NCBI GenBank assembly: GCA_022432975.1
Contig: CM039503.1
Coordinates: 44,162,655 to 44,226,654, forward strand
Direction: 5' to 3'
Length of the DNA stretch: 64,000 bases
DNA from: Begonia masoniana
Lineage: Eukaryota > Streptophyta > Magnoliopsida > Cucurbitales > Begoniaceae
The translations under genes were made by a program, and so were the position numbers. Below the pieces are notes generated by a model that had not been told where the DNA came from, did no database searches, and worked only from the letters and a program-made list of their open reading frames with translations. Below, in pieces: positions 1 to 11,586 of the stretch (within the stretch, counting starts at the first letter, position 1; each line of letters starts with the position of its first letter).

Positions 1-21
1 TCGCTGCTAGCTATGGCAGCA

Positions 22-171
22 ATCCGATCGCTGCTAACTATAGCAGCGATCGATCTCTGCTCTGCAGCAGAGATCGATCGCTGCAAGCATGCAGCGATCC
101 GATTGCTGCTAACTATAGCAGCGATCGATCTCTGCTCTGCAGCAGAGATCGATCGCTGCAAGCATGCAGCG
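22..171. repeat. 75-bp tandem repeat with perfect 19-bp hairpin
   Basis: Two full copies of a 75-bp unit (22-96 and 97-171). Each contains a perfect inverted repeat with 19-base arms and a 4-base CTGC loop (arms 43-61 / 66-84, and again 75 bases later at 118-136 / 141-159). A second short hairpin with CGCTGCA / TGCAGCG arms follows. It lies in the GC-rich part of the LTR fragment, and the solo LTR at 16745-17010 has a comparable palindromic block. Confidence 0.9.
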
Positions 172-846
172 ATTCCTTCTCTTTCAGACTTCAAAACTTT
201 AACACTTCACTTTTTACTCCTCGACTTAATTCATCAAATTTGCTCTCTGGAATCTGATTTCCAGAGAGCAAAACCTCTTCATTCATTAAACCAACAACCA
301 ACGTTCATTAAACCAACAACCAACAGTCACCATAACTCACCACTAAAATCTACTTAAATCCAATTTAACTGTATCCTAAACTCAATCGACTCGGGTTAGA
401 CTTTGCGGAGTCCAACTGCGTGGATGTATCTAAACATCGAGCTTAACCGTATCAACCTACAACCAATCAAAACATTTCCATAACATTCATTAAACAGTTT
501 AAACCGAAACGTTTTACATACAATTATCAAAACGTTATCTAATCCCTATCCAGATCCAAACAACCTAAATATTCTATATATGTTCTCATACATTCATATT
601 AACCATTAAACCCCCAAAATACATACACAACTTCCCCTCGGGTCATACGCGCCTCGACTGCTCAGCGCACTCCCACGGCCATCATCCATCAACAGTTTAC
701 GCCTCGGGTGGAGGGATCTCATCCTCACCTGTGTAGAGGTCACCTACACCATAAACATAAGTCGTGAGCTTAAGGCTCAGTAAGTCTACGTGAATGCAAT
801 GCATGAACATGTATGTGCCATTTTCATAAAACCGTCTCTCATGCAT

Positions 847-880
847 TTCATTCATTCATTCATTCATTCATTCATTCATT
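847..880. repeat. (CATT)n microsatellite
   Basis: About eight uninterrupted copies of CATT inside the LTR fragment. It occupies the place where the 16519-19846 LTR carries its 23-bp minisatellite. Confidence 0.9.
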
Positions 881-2310
881 CTCACCGTGACATTCTTTTG
901 GTTACCGAAGTCTATTCACTCGGCAGATGGTTAGGGCCCGTCAAGCGGTTAGACAGCCCACACCATCTGAAGGGAGGAAAACCCGCTCACCACAGAACGC
1001 CGGGTCTGAACCTCACCCCGATAACCACATACAGAGGGTTGTTTACATGATACTTTACTTGCCTTTACGTGCATTTCTTTTTCATGAAAACTATGCTCAA
1101 ATTCATTTTCATGACGTTTTTAAAACTATGATGCATGAACAGATATAAACATAACATATCAATCATCATACGTACCATCAAGACACTCAGACATAACCTA
1201 CAAAAGAACTAATCCTAACTACCCAACCAAAGCATTTAAACAAACAATTCTCCAATTTCCTCGAACAACAAAAGATCCTATGGTGTAGGCCAATCGGCCA
1301 AACAAGTCGCGGAGACTTACCTGTCGTCCGTAGCTCGCTGAGCTTCGTCCACGAGCGTCGTTCGTCTGGGCAAAACGCAACATTCGTAGTTAAAACCAAT
1401 TTAAACTACTAAACGTCCTATTTCAATAAAACCTTAACTAAGGCAATTCCTAAAGTTTCAACTTAATTAATCGAGTAATTAACGACGACTTAACGCTTGT
1501 TAATTTGAAATTCCAATTACGAGTTATTTCTGAAAACCCATAAATTCCCAAATTTATACTTTTTTCACAAATTGAATTATCTTCGTCCAATAATGTCAAA
1601 TACGTTCAATACATACTTAATCAAGGCTAACCTATTAATTACGAGTCCTAATTCGCATTTTTAACGAAAACCCTAATCGAAACCCTAATCCTAATCGAAC
1701 CGAAAACTCGAAATAAACGCTCAGAGACCGAAGCTACATACCGAGGGTAGCGAGAGGAGGAAGAAACGCGAAGGAAACGGAACGAACGGGAGGCGAAACG
1801 AGCTCGGATCGACAGAACGTCGTCGGCCAGAGGAGAGATTTGCTCTCTGGTCTTCGCGCGGGCAGAGGAAAGTGAGGAGAAGAGAAATGATTGTGTATTT
1901 ATAATTTGATTTGGCAAATTACCATATTGCCCTTCTATAGTTTTTATATTCGTTTCGTCTTTCGTTTCGTTAATCGTCTATCGATTTGATTTCCCAAACT
2001 TCCATACTTCACCAATAAGTCCAATTCACCGATAGGGTTTATTCAAACTGTCTGTTCGCAATTCGGACCTCGTTTACTATTTTTACTAAACGTCAATTAC
2101 TTTACGAAGACGTAATTACTCGAATATAACGTTTAAACTCCGAAAATTCTCATAATTTCCTTAAAATTCTTATTATTCGTTAGGGTCATAATGACGCTTT
2201 CTTTTTGTGAAATGGACCTTATTTGACATATTTACAAAAATGCCATCTAATAATATAATATATCAATATAATATATTAAATCCAAAAATCCGTACAAGCC
2301 GGATATTACA

Positions 2311-3610
2311 TACTGCATAGAGTATTGGGGAGTATGTAAGTTTAAACTGAAATGCAGATTAGTATATTGAAACAGATTATATATTTGTCATCATAAAAAA
2401 GAGAGAGATTGTTGACTTAAATAGAGTTTAAGTTTAAATATGTTTTTGATGATTATGATTTATATGAAATATATGAACTGATGAATATGAAATACATTAA
2501 CTGAATAATTAGATTATTGTGTTTATTGCATTTATCTGGAAATACCCTTTGAAAAGAGTATTATGTTTCTGACTTTTTGTGGTTAATTGTTAGTAGTCCG
2601 AAGTCTTTCGTTCACATTGAAAGACAGACGCATTTGTCCAAATGTAGAACAGCATACTCATCCGAAGTTATAAGTCAGACACAGTCGTCCGAAGTTATAA
2701 GTCAGACGCAATCGTCCAAAGTAATACGTCCAAACTTATAAGACAGACGCAGTCGTCCAAAGTAATCGTCCAAACTTATAAGACAGACACAATCATCCAA
2801 AGTAAAGACAGACGCAGTCATCCAAAGTAAAGACAGATGCAGTCGTCCAAAGTATTCGTCCGACGAGCAAGCGTCCAAAATGTACGAGCACGTATTCAAA
2901 GACAGAACAACGAATTGATGCGGTGCATTCGTCCAAACTCAGTCGTCCAAAGGGGGAACGTCCAGAGTCTTAACAACGCCGAATTAAAGGCCGCGAGTGA
3001 TAGCGACTCCAGATCTCAACGGCTATTTTTCTGCGTATGAATGCTCTCCAACGGTCATATTTTTGAATGAGATGCGGATTACAGACAAGAGTATAAAAAG
3101 AAGAATGAGGCTCGGGAGAAGAACTTTTTGCCAATTTTTACAATTATCTCTTAACTCTCACGCGCAAAAAGTTCTGTAATACTCTGCGACTTTCTACATC
3201 TCTATATTCTAAAACTTGAGATTTAGCTTTTGAGAGAGTGTAGCCTTGTGCTTAATATCTTCATCTTGTAAAAACTGTAAGACAGTGGATTGACACCCGT
3301 GAAGTTCAATCCATAAGTGTAAAGGCAGTAGATTGATGCCCGTGAAGTTCGATCTAGATTTCTCGTGAGGAGAATGAAAGAATCTTCAAAGTGGAGCCTT
3401 AGAGCATGGAAGTAGGCAGGATTGGCCGAACCACATTAAAAACTTTGGTGTCAATTTCTCTCTCTCTTACTTTAACTTGCTTGCTTGTCTGCCATAATTT
3501 TAGTAATTACATACAAAGAGAGTAGATAAAATAAACAAAAATTTGCAATGTTAAAAACGATTAGGTTAAAGAAATTTCTAATTCACCCCCTAGACAATCA
3601 CGATCCTACA
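2311..3610 (+). mobile_element. Sirevirus-like copia: 3' internal end plus 3' LTR
   Basis: 2311-2409 matches the last internal bases of the element at 43460-52950 (the CATAGAGTAT..GGGGAG stretch and TTTGTCATCATAAAAAAG before the LTR), including a purine-rich tract. The LTR runs 2410-3610, from TGTTGACTTAAAT to ATCACGATCCTACA. The same start (TGTTAGCTTAAATGC) and end (TGTAGGATCGTG in reverse) bound the 3' LTR at 43460-44625. The shared block announcing the last third reads as a leader: the CCGTGAAGTTCAATC region near 3290-3370 and GGCCGAACCACATTAAAAA near 3425. The rest of the element was lost or displaced at 2310. Confidence 0.8.
2590..2965 (+). repeat. degenerate TCGTCCAAAG repeat cluster in Sirevirus-like LTR
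   Basis: A run of variants of TCGTCCAAAG / TCGTCCGAAG separated by TTATAAGACAGACGCAG-like spacers. Its reverse complement (GTGGACGAC..GACAGCGTCTGTC) recurs in the LTRs at 44160-44460 and 52440-52790. Palindrome-rich repeats of the GTCC/GGAC kind are a known trait of Sirevirus LTRs. Confidence 0.8.
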
Positions 3611-3870
3611 TGAACGTCACCAAATAATTAAATTACAATTGGTGTAGTGAACGTGGAACTCGCCCGCAAGCTTCACATTTAGATTTCAAGATTATTCAGA
3701 AATTAGGTTATGTTTGTCTTCTCTATTTTAAGGATCATTTGATTGATAGTTCTAAGAAATTGCTAAATTTTGTTTAGCCTCTGTTTGTGGTTAAGAAGTG
3801 GCTGATTTTTTTTTTTTTTCTGTTCTAAAGAGATTTGTTTTTTGATTTGGTTTTGATACAAGAAATTGGA
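3611..3870 (+). other. leader-like sequence between LTR end and copia gag
   Basis: Contains GGTGTAGTGAACGTGGAACTCG (truncated here: GGTGTAGTGAACGTGGAAC), which resembles the transcribed leader of other copia elements, and a T16 run near 3808. No primer-binding site of the TGGTATCAGAGC type is present, so the 5' LTR of the following copia has probably been lost. Confidence 0.3.
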
Positions 3871-4740
3871 TATGATGGCTTAGTTTGAAGTGGACAAATT
3901 CACCGGCGACAACGATTTCAATTTATGGAGAATAAAAATGAAAGCATTGGTCGTCCATCAAGGTTTAGCTCAAGCAATTGATCCTGAGACATTTGAAAAA
4001 TTAAAGACAATTGATAAAGGCAAAGCAGATGAAATTGAGTCGAAAGCTCATAGTGCGATTCTGTTTAGTCTTAGCGATGAAGTGCTTTAGGAAGTGACAG
4101 AGGAAAGGTTGACATTTTCATAATGGACAAAGTTGGAGGTTCTTATATGAAAAGATCTCTTGCAAATAGGTTGTATTTAAAGAAGAAGTTGTACACCTTG
4201 GCAATGGAAGACACAAAGGAAATAAGGAAGCACTTGGACGATTTTAATACAATAATTTTGGATCTTAACAGCATAGGTGTCAAGATCGCTGAAGAGGATC
4301 AAGCGATTATAATTCTAAGTTCTTTACCAAAAGTATGGTAAAGAGACTCTAACGATGGCTGAAGTTAAGGCAGTATTGAATTCGAAAGAATTGAAGAAAA
4401 GAACTGATTTGAAAGTGACTGGGGATGGTGAATGACTTACAACAAGAGAAAGAAATAAAACAAGAGAGGACCAACACAAAAGAGGCAAGTCTAGATCTAA
4501 GTCTAAACAAGGAAAGAGATGTTTTTATTGTAATAAATAGGGACATTTCAAAAGAGACTGCTACGAGCAGAAAAGAAAACAATCTGAAAAGAAGGTTGAA
4601 AAAGGGGATGGCTCGGTGGCTTTTGATAGATACGAGTCATCAGATGTCCTTGTTGCTTCGGAATTGGAATCCGGAGAACAATTGGTATTGGATTCTAGAT
4701 GTTCATTCCATATGACACCAAGAAAGGAATGACTCCAAAA
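3871..4740 (+). pseudogene. copia gag and protease region (decayed)
   Basis: Gag and protease part of a Tnt1/Retrofit-like Ty1/copia polyprotein. The start reads as a gag of the FxGxNFxLWxxKMKAL type, with VDKFTGDNDFNLWRIKMKAL visible and an in-frame TAG at the fourth codon. A CCHC-type zinc knuckle follows near 4520-4570 (CFYCNK, stop, GHFKRDC). The protease motif near 4690 reads LDSRCSFHMTP in place of the usual LDSGCSxHMTP. Several stops and frame changes make it non-functional. Confidence 0.8.
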
Positions 4741-4899
4741 TTTTCACAAAACAGCAAGAGGAAGGGTGTTATTAGGAGATAATAAATCCTGTCAAATTAA
4801 AGGAGAATGATCCATTCGGTTGAGAATGTATGATGGTTGTATTCAGACTCTTCAAGGAATGAGGTATGTGCTACAGTTGAAGCAAAATTTATTGTCAAT

Positions 4900-5570
4900 T
4901 GACATGTTTGACTCGAGTGTTTGTACAGTCAAGATTGAGTTAGGAACATTAAAGATTAGCAAATGAATTTTGACCGTTATCAAGAGCGAACTTCATAATG
5001 GACTATATATTATGAAGGGTATCTTTGTAATTGGAGAAGTCAACTCAGTTCAAGAGAATAAGTTTGACAAAAATGATGTCTGGCTTTGTCGTTTAGGACA
5101 TATCAGTGATAAGGGGTTGATTGAATTACAAAAGAAAAATGTTTTTGGAAAGGAATAAATTTCAAATTTGAAGTTTTGTGAAGACTGGGTACTTGAGAAA
5201 AGTAATGGGGTAAAATTTCCGAAATCATGTCACAAATCTCAAGGCAAGTTGGATTACATACACTATGATGTATGGGGGGCTCAAAAATATTCCCTCTAGA
5301 GGAGGAGCTTATTATTTTGTTACATTCATAGATGATTACTCGAGACGAGTATGGGTATACTGTCTAAAGACCAAAATCAAGTGTTTGAAACTTTCAGTGA
5401 TTGGAATAAGACAGTTGAGAATCAATCTAGACGACGAATTAAAAAGTTGAGGACAGATAACGGTAGAAGTTTTTCTCATCAAAGATTGTTTCATTCAATG
5501 AAGAATGGTTTCCCTTTAAAAGGAAAGACGAAGAGTCTGCCAACACTCTTGGAAAAGTTCAAATAGAGTT
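4900..5570 (+). pseudogene. copia integrase region (decayed, internally deleted)
   Basis: The GAG-pre-integrase motif WLCRLGHISDKGLIEL is clear near 5080-5130. The integrase core begins with DYIHYDVWGA near 5250 and continues with FIDDYSRRVWVYCLK near 5320-5370 and KLRTDNGRSF near 5445-5475. The second half of the integrase is missing: after about 5500 the sequence jumps to the polar linker before reverse transcriptase. Stops and frameshifts are frequent. Confidence 0.75.
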
Positions 5571-5739
5571 GGAACAAGATCTTGAGCACACTTCATAGCA
5601 ACATCAAGCTGAAAGTGAGCAGCAATAAATGGAACAAATAGAAAAGGAACTTTCTATGGATGTTGATGGTATTTCAGATTATCAATTAACAAGATATCAA
5701 ACTAGGAGAATTACAAAACCGAATTAGATGCTCGGCTAT

Positions 5740-6700
5740 GCAGACATAATAGTTTATGCTCTACATGTTGCTTTAGTTCTTTCTCTAAAGCAGTTGCTAG
5801 GGAAGATGAGGAAATGAAGTCCCTCGAGAAAAATAAAACTTGGACCCTTGTTGATAGACCATTACATCAAAAGGTAATAGGATGTAAGTGGATATACAAA
5901 TTAATGGAATGTATCAATAGGGTGGAGAAACCTAGATATAAAGCTAAATTAGTTGCTAAGAGATTTGCTCAGAAGAAAGGAGTTGATTTTAATGAGATTT
6001 TTTCTCTGGTAGTAAAGTTAACTTCTATCCGGGTACTATTGTCCATAGTGGCTGTCCATGATTTGGAATTGGAACAAATTGACATTAAAACTACTTTTCT
6101 GCATGGAGACCTTGAAGAAACAATTTATATGTCTCAACCAGAAGGCTACGAAGAACTAGAGAAAGACAAGGTATGTTTGTTAAAGAAATCTCTTTATAGT
6201 TTGAAACAATCTCCAAGACAATGGAATAAAAAATTCGACACATTTATTACAAAAATCAATTTTGATAGATGCAAGCATGACAATTGTGTCTATGTTAGGA
6301 AGAAGGATGATGAAGACCGATTATTTGTCATTCCATATGTCGACGATATTCTTATTGTTGGAAGAAGTAAGTTTCAAATTAAGAATTTGAAACTAGAATT
6401 GGGAAAGGTGTTTGAAATGAAAGACTTAGGTCCAACTAAAAGAATCTTGGGGATTGACATTCGAAGAGATAGAGAAAAGAGATTACTTTCGTTGTCTAAA
6501 GAAAGCTATATGAGAAAAGTGCTTCATATATTTGAGATGACAAATCTTAAAGGGGTTACAACACCTTTGAATGGACATTTTAAATTGTCAAGAGAACAAC
6601 CTTATTGTGAAGAAGAAGAAAAATTAATGCAGAAGATACAATTTGCTAACATTGTCGGCAGCATAATGTATTCCAGTGGTATGTACCCATCTTGATTTTG
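5740..6700 (+). pseudogene. copia reverse transcriptase region
   Basis: The best-preserved part of this element, with an open frame of 293 codons from 5814. Copia RT motifs appear in order: KTWTLVDRP, GCKWIYKL, ARLVAK-like KAKLVAKRFAQ, QIDIKTTFLHGDLEE, YSLKQSPRQWNKKF and the catalytic box YVDDILIVG near 6335. The frame breaks near 6694, so the link to RNase H is lost. The family normally encodes RT inside one polyprotein with gag and integrase. Confidence 0.85.
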
Positions 6701-7330
6701 CTTTTGCTATGAGTGTTATTAGTAAATTTATGTCTAATCCTGACAAAGGTCACTAACATGCATTAAAGTGGCTTATGAGGTATGTCTCTAATACTTTAGA
6801 TTTATGCATGGAATATGGAGGAGTGCATGTATTATTTTTGGATATGTTGATGCAAACTATGCAGGGTGTCTTGATTCTTTGAGGTCTACTTCAGGTTACA
6901 TATTTACAGTATATGCAAGTGCTATTAGTTGGAAATCATGCCTACAGAAAGTTGTGGCTCTATCTATTACAAAGGTAGAATTTCTAACGGCCACTGAAGG
7001 TATAAAAGAAAGTATGCTGTTAAGTGGATTGGTTTCTAAATTTTGAATAAGTGAATCAAATATGACTGTTTATTGCGATAGTCAAAGTGCAATACACTTA
7101 ATTAAGAATCCAATTTTCCATGAAATGACTAAACACATTGATGTGCGATTGTATTTTATTCATGATGTGGTTGATAGTGGCATTGTGAGTGTAAAGAAAA
7201 TTTTGATCGAATAAAATCCAGCTAATGCATTGACAAAGGTATATCCAATTACCAAGTTTAACTATTGTTTAGACTTGGTAAGGGTCTGGAGAAAGTAAGA
7301 TCCAAATATAGAAACTTGAATCCGGTGGAG
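6700..7330 (+). pseudogene. copia RNase H region and element 3' end
   Basis: RNase H motifs are visible across frame changes: DANYAGCLDSLRSTSGY and SWKSC near 6850-6950, then YCDSQSAIHLIKNPIFHEMTKHID near 7070-7140 (given here in two parts: YCDSQSAIHLIKN and FHEMTKHID). It ends at GGTGGAGATC (7323-7332), which resembles the polypurine tract of Tnt1-type elements, but no paired LTR is found beyond it. Confidence 0.75.
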
Positions 7331-7339
7331 ATCTTTGAC

Positions 7340-9036
7340 TAATACCTAAAAATGTGGAGTCGTTAGAGTGAGTTGACTAAAGTCAATAGGGATAAAGTTT
7401 TACATTCAGTTTACAAGTAAGAAAATGAACGAGCATACTAAATATAAAATATTTTTATAAACATTGAGTAGAAAACATTAAGTGAGACAAGTTTCAAAAT
7501 AATGCATGGTACATACTTAAGATAGACCTCCACTAAATAATATGAAAATCTAATAAAAATTGAGCCACTCACAGACTCTAGGATATCATGTCATAGGCTT
7601 AGACAATAATAATGGCAAGTCATGAACAACTTTGATTAGGTTTAGAATTTTGTGCCCAGTGATACAGCACATACAACTATCTCATTATTTTATTTAACAA
7701 ACAAATACATCTTGCGACTGTCAAATTTACATAACAAAACAAGACACATTGATTCATCAAACTTGGTTCACACATCCATGTTGATTAATAGAAATAAATG
7801 TGTATGTTCAAATAAAAATATATCCAGTGAAAAATGCATAAAAAACAAAAAAATCAATACGTCGTAAAAACAAGAAATATTATAAAAATATGAAAATACA
7901 TCTCAAATAAGTTTTTATGAAAACAATGCAATGTTGGATATAAAAATAAATTCTTATCTCAACTAAGCCTACCGTTATCCACATCCCAAAATCCGAGAGT
8001 CAAATAAAGAGTTAAGATTTAGTACCTAGTCATAATAACCTTATTAGTGACATTCATAAATCCTTAAAATTATTTTAAAACATATAATTAAGATAGATCC
8101 GGGAACAAAACAAACTAAAAATAAAAAACTAGTCCAAATCATAATCAAAGTCCCGCCTTCAGCCTTCTTCAGCTGTAACTTGGATGGTTGAACGCCGACT
8201 CAACCCCTCTTTGAGCTGCGACTTGACTTCGTAATTCTTCGACGCCCTGACAATTTATCTTCATTTTTTTATTGGATTGTTGGATTTTTAGTCAATTTCG
8301 CTGATTTTCTCTACAATTTCGGACACTAAATTAAACTCCACAAATCTCAACTTGTTATTCAAATAAATCACCAATTTTTAAAATGTAGGTTTAAATTTCA
8401 AAACTCTAAACCTTTAAATGAATGTCTAAAAACTTCTTAAAATCATTGGTAAAAGGTAGAGAGATCGATTTATCTTCAAAAATCAATTATCACTCCTCAC
8501 CCATCTATACCTTCAAGGCCACAATCTACCAACATAATCTAAAAATGCAGGGTTTTAGGATACAAACAAATTTCGTTCATTAAATTCTTGTATTTATTGG
8601 TAAAAACAACACGACGTTAAAAAGGTTTGGAATTCGACTTACCTCTCATGAATATACTAATTTACTGGAGGCTAAATGCTCAAAATTTGTTGATCCAATA
8701 TCAATACGATCGATTTTGAACCTAAATCGGTTCATCCAATTTAGAACTCCAAACTTTAAATTGAAAACTTTCAATATAAAGCTGAGAGATCTACCTCAAT
8801 TTCTCATGTCAAAATTCTAAATCGCAGGGTCTAAAAATCGCTCTTCCATTTTTTGATCTCTTCACAGCAACGACTTTAAGACTTTGGGAAAAACATAATG
8901 CATTTCAGGATTTTGGGTTGTGACTATATATAATGGCAATTTGTGAGAGTAAAATTAGCAACTGCCATAATGATTTATTGAACAATATATTAATTATTTA
9001 ATTAAAACATTAACTCACCCAACTTTGCGGCCATCA
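7340..9036 (-). mobile_element. probable chromovirus LTR with unassigned flank
   Basis: Inferred from its position just 3' of the chromovirus pol end (minus strand). The LTR would start TGATGGCCGCAAAG at 9036, right after a purine-containing tract. It has a TATA-like box in minus orientation (CCATTATATATAGTCA, 8921-8936) and a strong splice donor (GAGAGGTAAGTC, around 8637-8648). The low-coordinate boundary cannot be fixed and may lie anywhere between 7340 and about 8000. No gene is visible in this interval. Confidence 0.45.
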
Positions 9037-9099
9037 CATTCTCTACCGGGTGGGAAATTTTATTCCTGAAATTTACTAAAGTCTGCCTCAAATAAGTGG

Positions 9100-9350
9100 G
9101 GATATTTGTTACTATTTATGATTCCATTGTCCATGTAGCTTCTTTCCTGTTGTGGTTTTTCCACTAAACCCAAACTAAAAGAATCTCCCGATGAAGGAGA
9201 ATTCTGACCTCACAGCTCAATTTCATCTTTGGCTTTTTCTTATCAGTTACATCCTTCTTAATAGAACATTGGCCCAAGAGATAACATGTGAGGAATCTCG
9301 GTACACTTCATCAACATATGAATACTAAAAATATAGACACATATTTTAGT
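9100..9350 (-). pseudogene. Ty3 chromovirus integrase tail / chromodomain remnant
   Basis: Minus-strand translation gives the end of a Ty3 pol. EIPHMLSLGQC-like sequence matches the PDPSHVL region. It is followed by KLSCEVRILLHREILLVWV, a stop, then WKNHNRKEATWTMES, which corresponds to the family signature VLWRNHxxEEATWE. The fragment is truncated upstream and broken by a stop in the middle of the chromodomain. It directly precedes the presumed LTR at 9036. Confidence 0.75.
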
Positions 9351-9375
9351 TGTGGGGAAAATTCCAATCTATAAA

Positions 9376-9650
9376 CTATAGAGTCAATACATTCATTAAT
9401 TCTGAAACAAACAAATAAATTTCAGGCCATGATGCTCCTTGCATGACTAACCCATGTCTGACACAGCCGAAGTCATCCAAGAAATCTGTAGCTCTGCCTG
9501 AGCAATAGATCGAGCTCTCTGGAAAAAGTCCTTCTCGCCTGAATTGTTTCAATCTTCTGAAGGGTTCTCTCATACCGGAGCCTTCCATCGCACTCGAACG
9601 AAACCTCCGCGGGCGGCAAAGAATGTTCTTTCAGCGCGAACAACCTTGAG
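9376..9650 (-). other. unidentified GC-richer segment, possible exon fragment
   Basis: Base composition is clearly richer in G and C than the flanks. A minus-strand open frame runs through GRLRYERTLQKIETIQARR and further charged residues to a stop at 9473. I do not recognise a family. It may be a host exon fragment caught between elements or part of an LTR leader. No flanking splice sites could be assigned with confidence. Confidence 0.25.
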
Positions 9651-10744
9651 TGTTTGAGTAGACGCAACACGATGGAGAAGGAAGAAGAAGAAATAGACCA
9701 GATTCTTAATTTCATCTTAACCAGATCCAGTCCAAAAGAACCAAACTTGACCCAATTTGAACCAAAATCGAATCAGACCAAACCAGATTGCTTTCAGACC
9801 ATTAAAATCATTCCAAAAGTCGTCCAAATCGATTGAAATTCAACTCTACCTTATCTAGAATTTTATCAGTAAAGAGTTTCTACCTAATTCTTCTTAAATA
9901 AATTATATTAAGTGGGAATTTAGTTTCAAAGACTTTATTTAGGCAGGAAAATTATTCGGAAGCTAGGTTAAACTTTAAAATCATATCCTCTCGAAATCCA
10001 GGTAAGTAAAATATTAGTTTTTAAACGTTTTGGTTGTAGCTCTACATCACAAAATATATTATGCAAATTACTTTTGTTATTCTTAATTTATCATTTATTC
10101 TGATATTTTAATTGGACACGCCTGGTTAGACATTAACATAGGCAAGTAGAAAGATAAAATTTGTGGGACATAATGTATGTGAGTATGAATGTATGAATCT
10201 GATAGAATTGACGAAAAATATGATTTGACTAATGAAAGCCTGAACGTAAATGAAATGACTAATGAAAGTCTAAACATATTAGATGATTAATGAAAACCTT
10301 AACGAATATTGAAAAATGAGTTCCAATTAATATGTAACTTTTAAGTATATAACTAATAATTTAATTATTAGTTGCAACACTACTATCACATCAAGAAATT
10401 TTACCTATCTTTTCACTTTTTGATACGAAAATATGAAACAAATTAATATATGTCACACAAATCATCTCTTAAAACTTGATAATTTACGTGCAATCTCTAA
10501 ATTTGCTTGACATATATAATTTAAGAGTAATGTTACATTTACTTTATTATTCTACTCTGTTAAAATACTTATTGACTTTTCAAATAATTATTGGTACATT
10601 TAATATGCAATTAATATAATAAATTATAATTACATCAATCATTGTTTGGCACGTCAGCGAATATTTTAAGATAGTAGAATAATAGAATAAACAAATCATT
10701 ACTCTTAGTATGTGGATGAACATGGGATGTAACATTGTCCTATA
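9651..10744 (+). mobile_element. Ty3-type LTR remnant, boundaries unresolved
   Basis: No gene is visible. The segment contains CCAGGTAAGTA (donor GTAAGT at 10002-10007) followed 34 bases later by CTACATCACAAAA (10042-10054). The identical 13-mer occurs in the same relation to a splice donor in the solo LTR at 59199-61398. The remainder is AT-rich. Termini were not found, so the assignment rests on this module. Confidence 0.4.
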
Positions 10745-10749
10745 TAAAC

Positions 10750-11561
10750 TGTAACGACCCCTTATCCCAGTAAGATATTATCCGCTCTGGGGATTGAGTC
10801 ATAACCCAATATCCTTCCCTCACAGCTTTGTTTGGCGAGGACTTCCCAGTCGGTCACCCAACCTGGTACTACTCTCGCCGAAGCACTTTTAACTTCTGAG
10901 TTCTTATGGAATCTGTTGCCAATTGTGCTCTAAAACGCATCTTACTATCTTGGGAGGATTTTCTTACATATTTTTCATTTCCATATATCTTCCCTAAGCG
11001 ATGTGGGATTGTGACGACCCCCTCTCTACGACCCCGGATTCGCCTACACTCGAGTCCGGGATCCACCCCGCAACTCGAGGTTTGTCCCGTAGTCGTACAC
11101 ATCCGGGTCATCACAATCACCCCCCCTCGGGGGCCCAACGTCCTCGTTGGCTACATTTTTTGTTGGGTAAAGGCTCTGATACTATTTGTAATGACCTCTT
11201 ATCCCAGTAAGATATTGTCCGCTCTGGGGATTGGGCCATAACCCAATATCCTCTAATTACGGCTTTGTTTAGCGAGGACTTCGCAGTCGGTCACCCAACC
11301 TAGTACTACTCTCGCCGAAGCACTTTTAACTTCGGAGTTCTTATGGGATCCGTTGCCAATTGTGCTCCAAAACGAGTCTTACTATCTTGGGAGGATTTCC
11401 TTACATATGTTTCATTTCCATATACCTTCCCCAAATGATGTGGGATTGTGACGACCCCGTCTCTACGACCTGAGATTCTCCTACACTCGAGTCTGGGATC
11501 CACCCCGCAACTCAAGGTTTGCCCTGTAGTCGTACTCATACGACACATCCAGGTCATCACA
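10750..11561 (-). mobile_element. Cassandra TRIM retrotransposon (complete)
   Basis: Two LTRs (10750-11115 and 11187-11561), each starting TGTAA and ending TCACA on the plus strand, flank a 71-bp interior. On the minus strand the interior holds a primer-binding site (ending GTATCAGAGCC) and a polypurine tract. The perfect 5-bp target duplication TAAAC lies at 10745-10749 and 11562-11566. Each LTR carries a 5S rRNA-like block in minus orientation. Cassandra elements encode no protein and depend on other elements' enzymes. The structure is complete. Confidence 0.95.
10828..10912 (-). other. 5S rRNA-like block in Cassandra LTR
   Basis: In reverse complement this reads like the 3' half of plant 5S rRNA: AGAAGTTAAAAGTGCTTCGG, then GAGAGTAGTACCAGGTTGGG and TGACCGACTGGGAAGTCCTC. 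It includes the internal RNA polymerase III control region. The second LTR repeats it at about 11266-11350. This is not a functional 5S gene, because the 5' third of the rRNA is absent. Confidence 0.85.
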
Positions 11562-11586
11562 TAAACTAATTTTTATTAATTAGATT

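Larger units (their letters stand above)
1..2310 (-). mobile_element. Ty3-type LTR, truncated by the window edge
   Basis: No gene is visible. The stretch ends in ..GGATATTACA at 2310, so in minus orientation it begins TGTAATATCC, the usual terminus of plant Ty3 LTRs. It has the same order of parts as the complete solo LTR at 16519-19846: a GC-rich palindromic block, a long C/A-rich stretch, a tandem repeat, and a minus-strand 5' splice site (CAG/GTAAGT, 1315-1323) followed by a block reading CCTACACCA (1281-1289). Immediately to its right lies the interior of a Sirevirus-like element, which it appears to have interrupted. The other end is outside the window, so solo or paired state and the target duplication cannot be judged. 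Confidence 0.6.

Noticed and set aside
10828..11350. 5S rRNA genes
   Set aside because: Only the 3' part of 5S is present, in paired LTRs with primer-binding site and target duplication; these are Cassandra elements.
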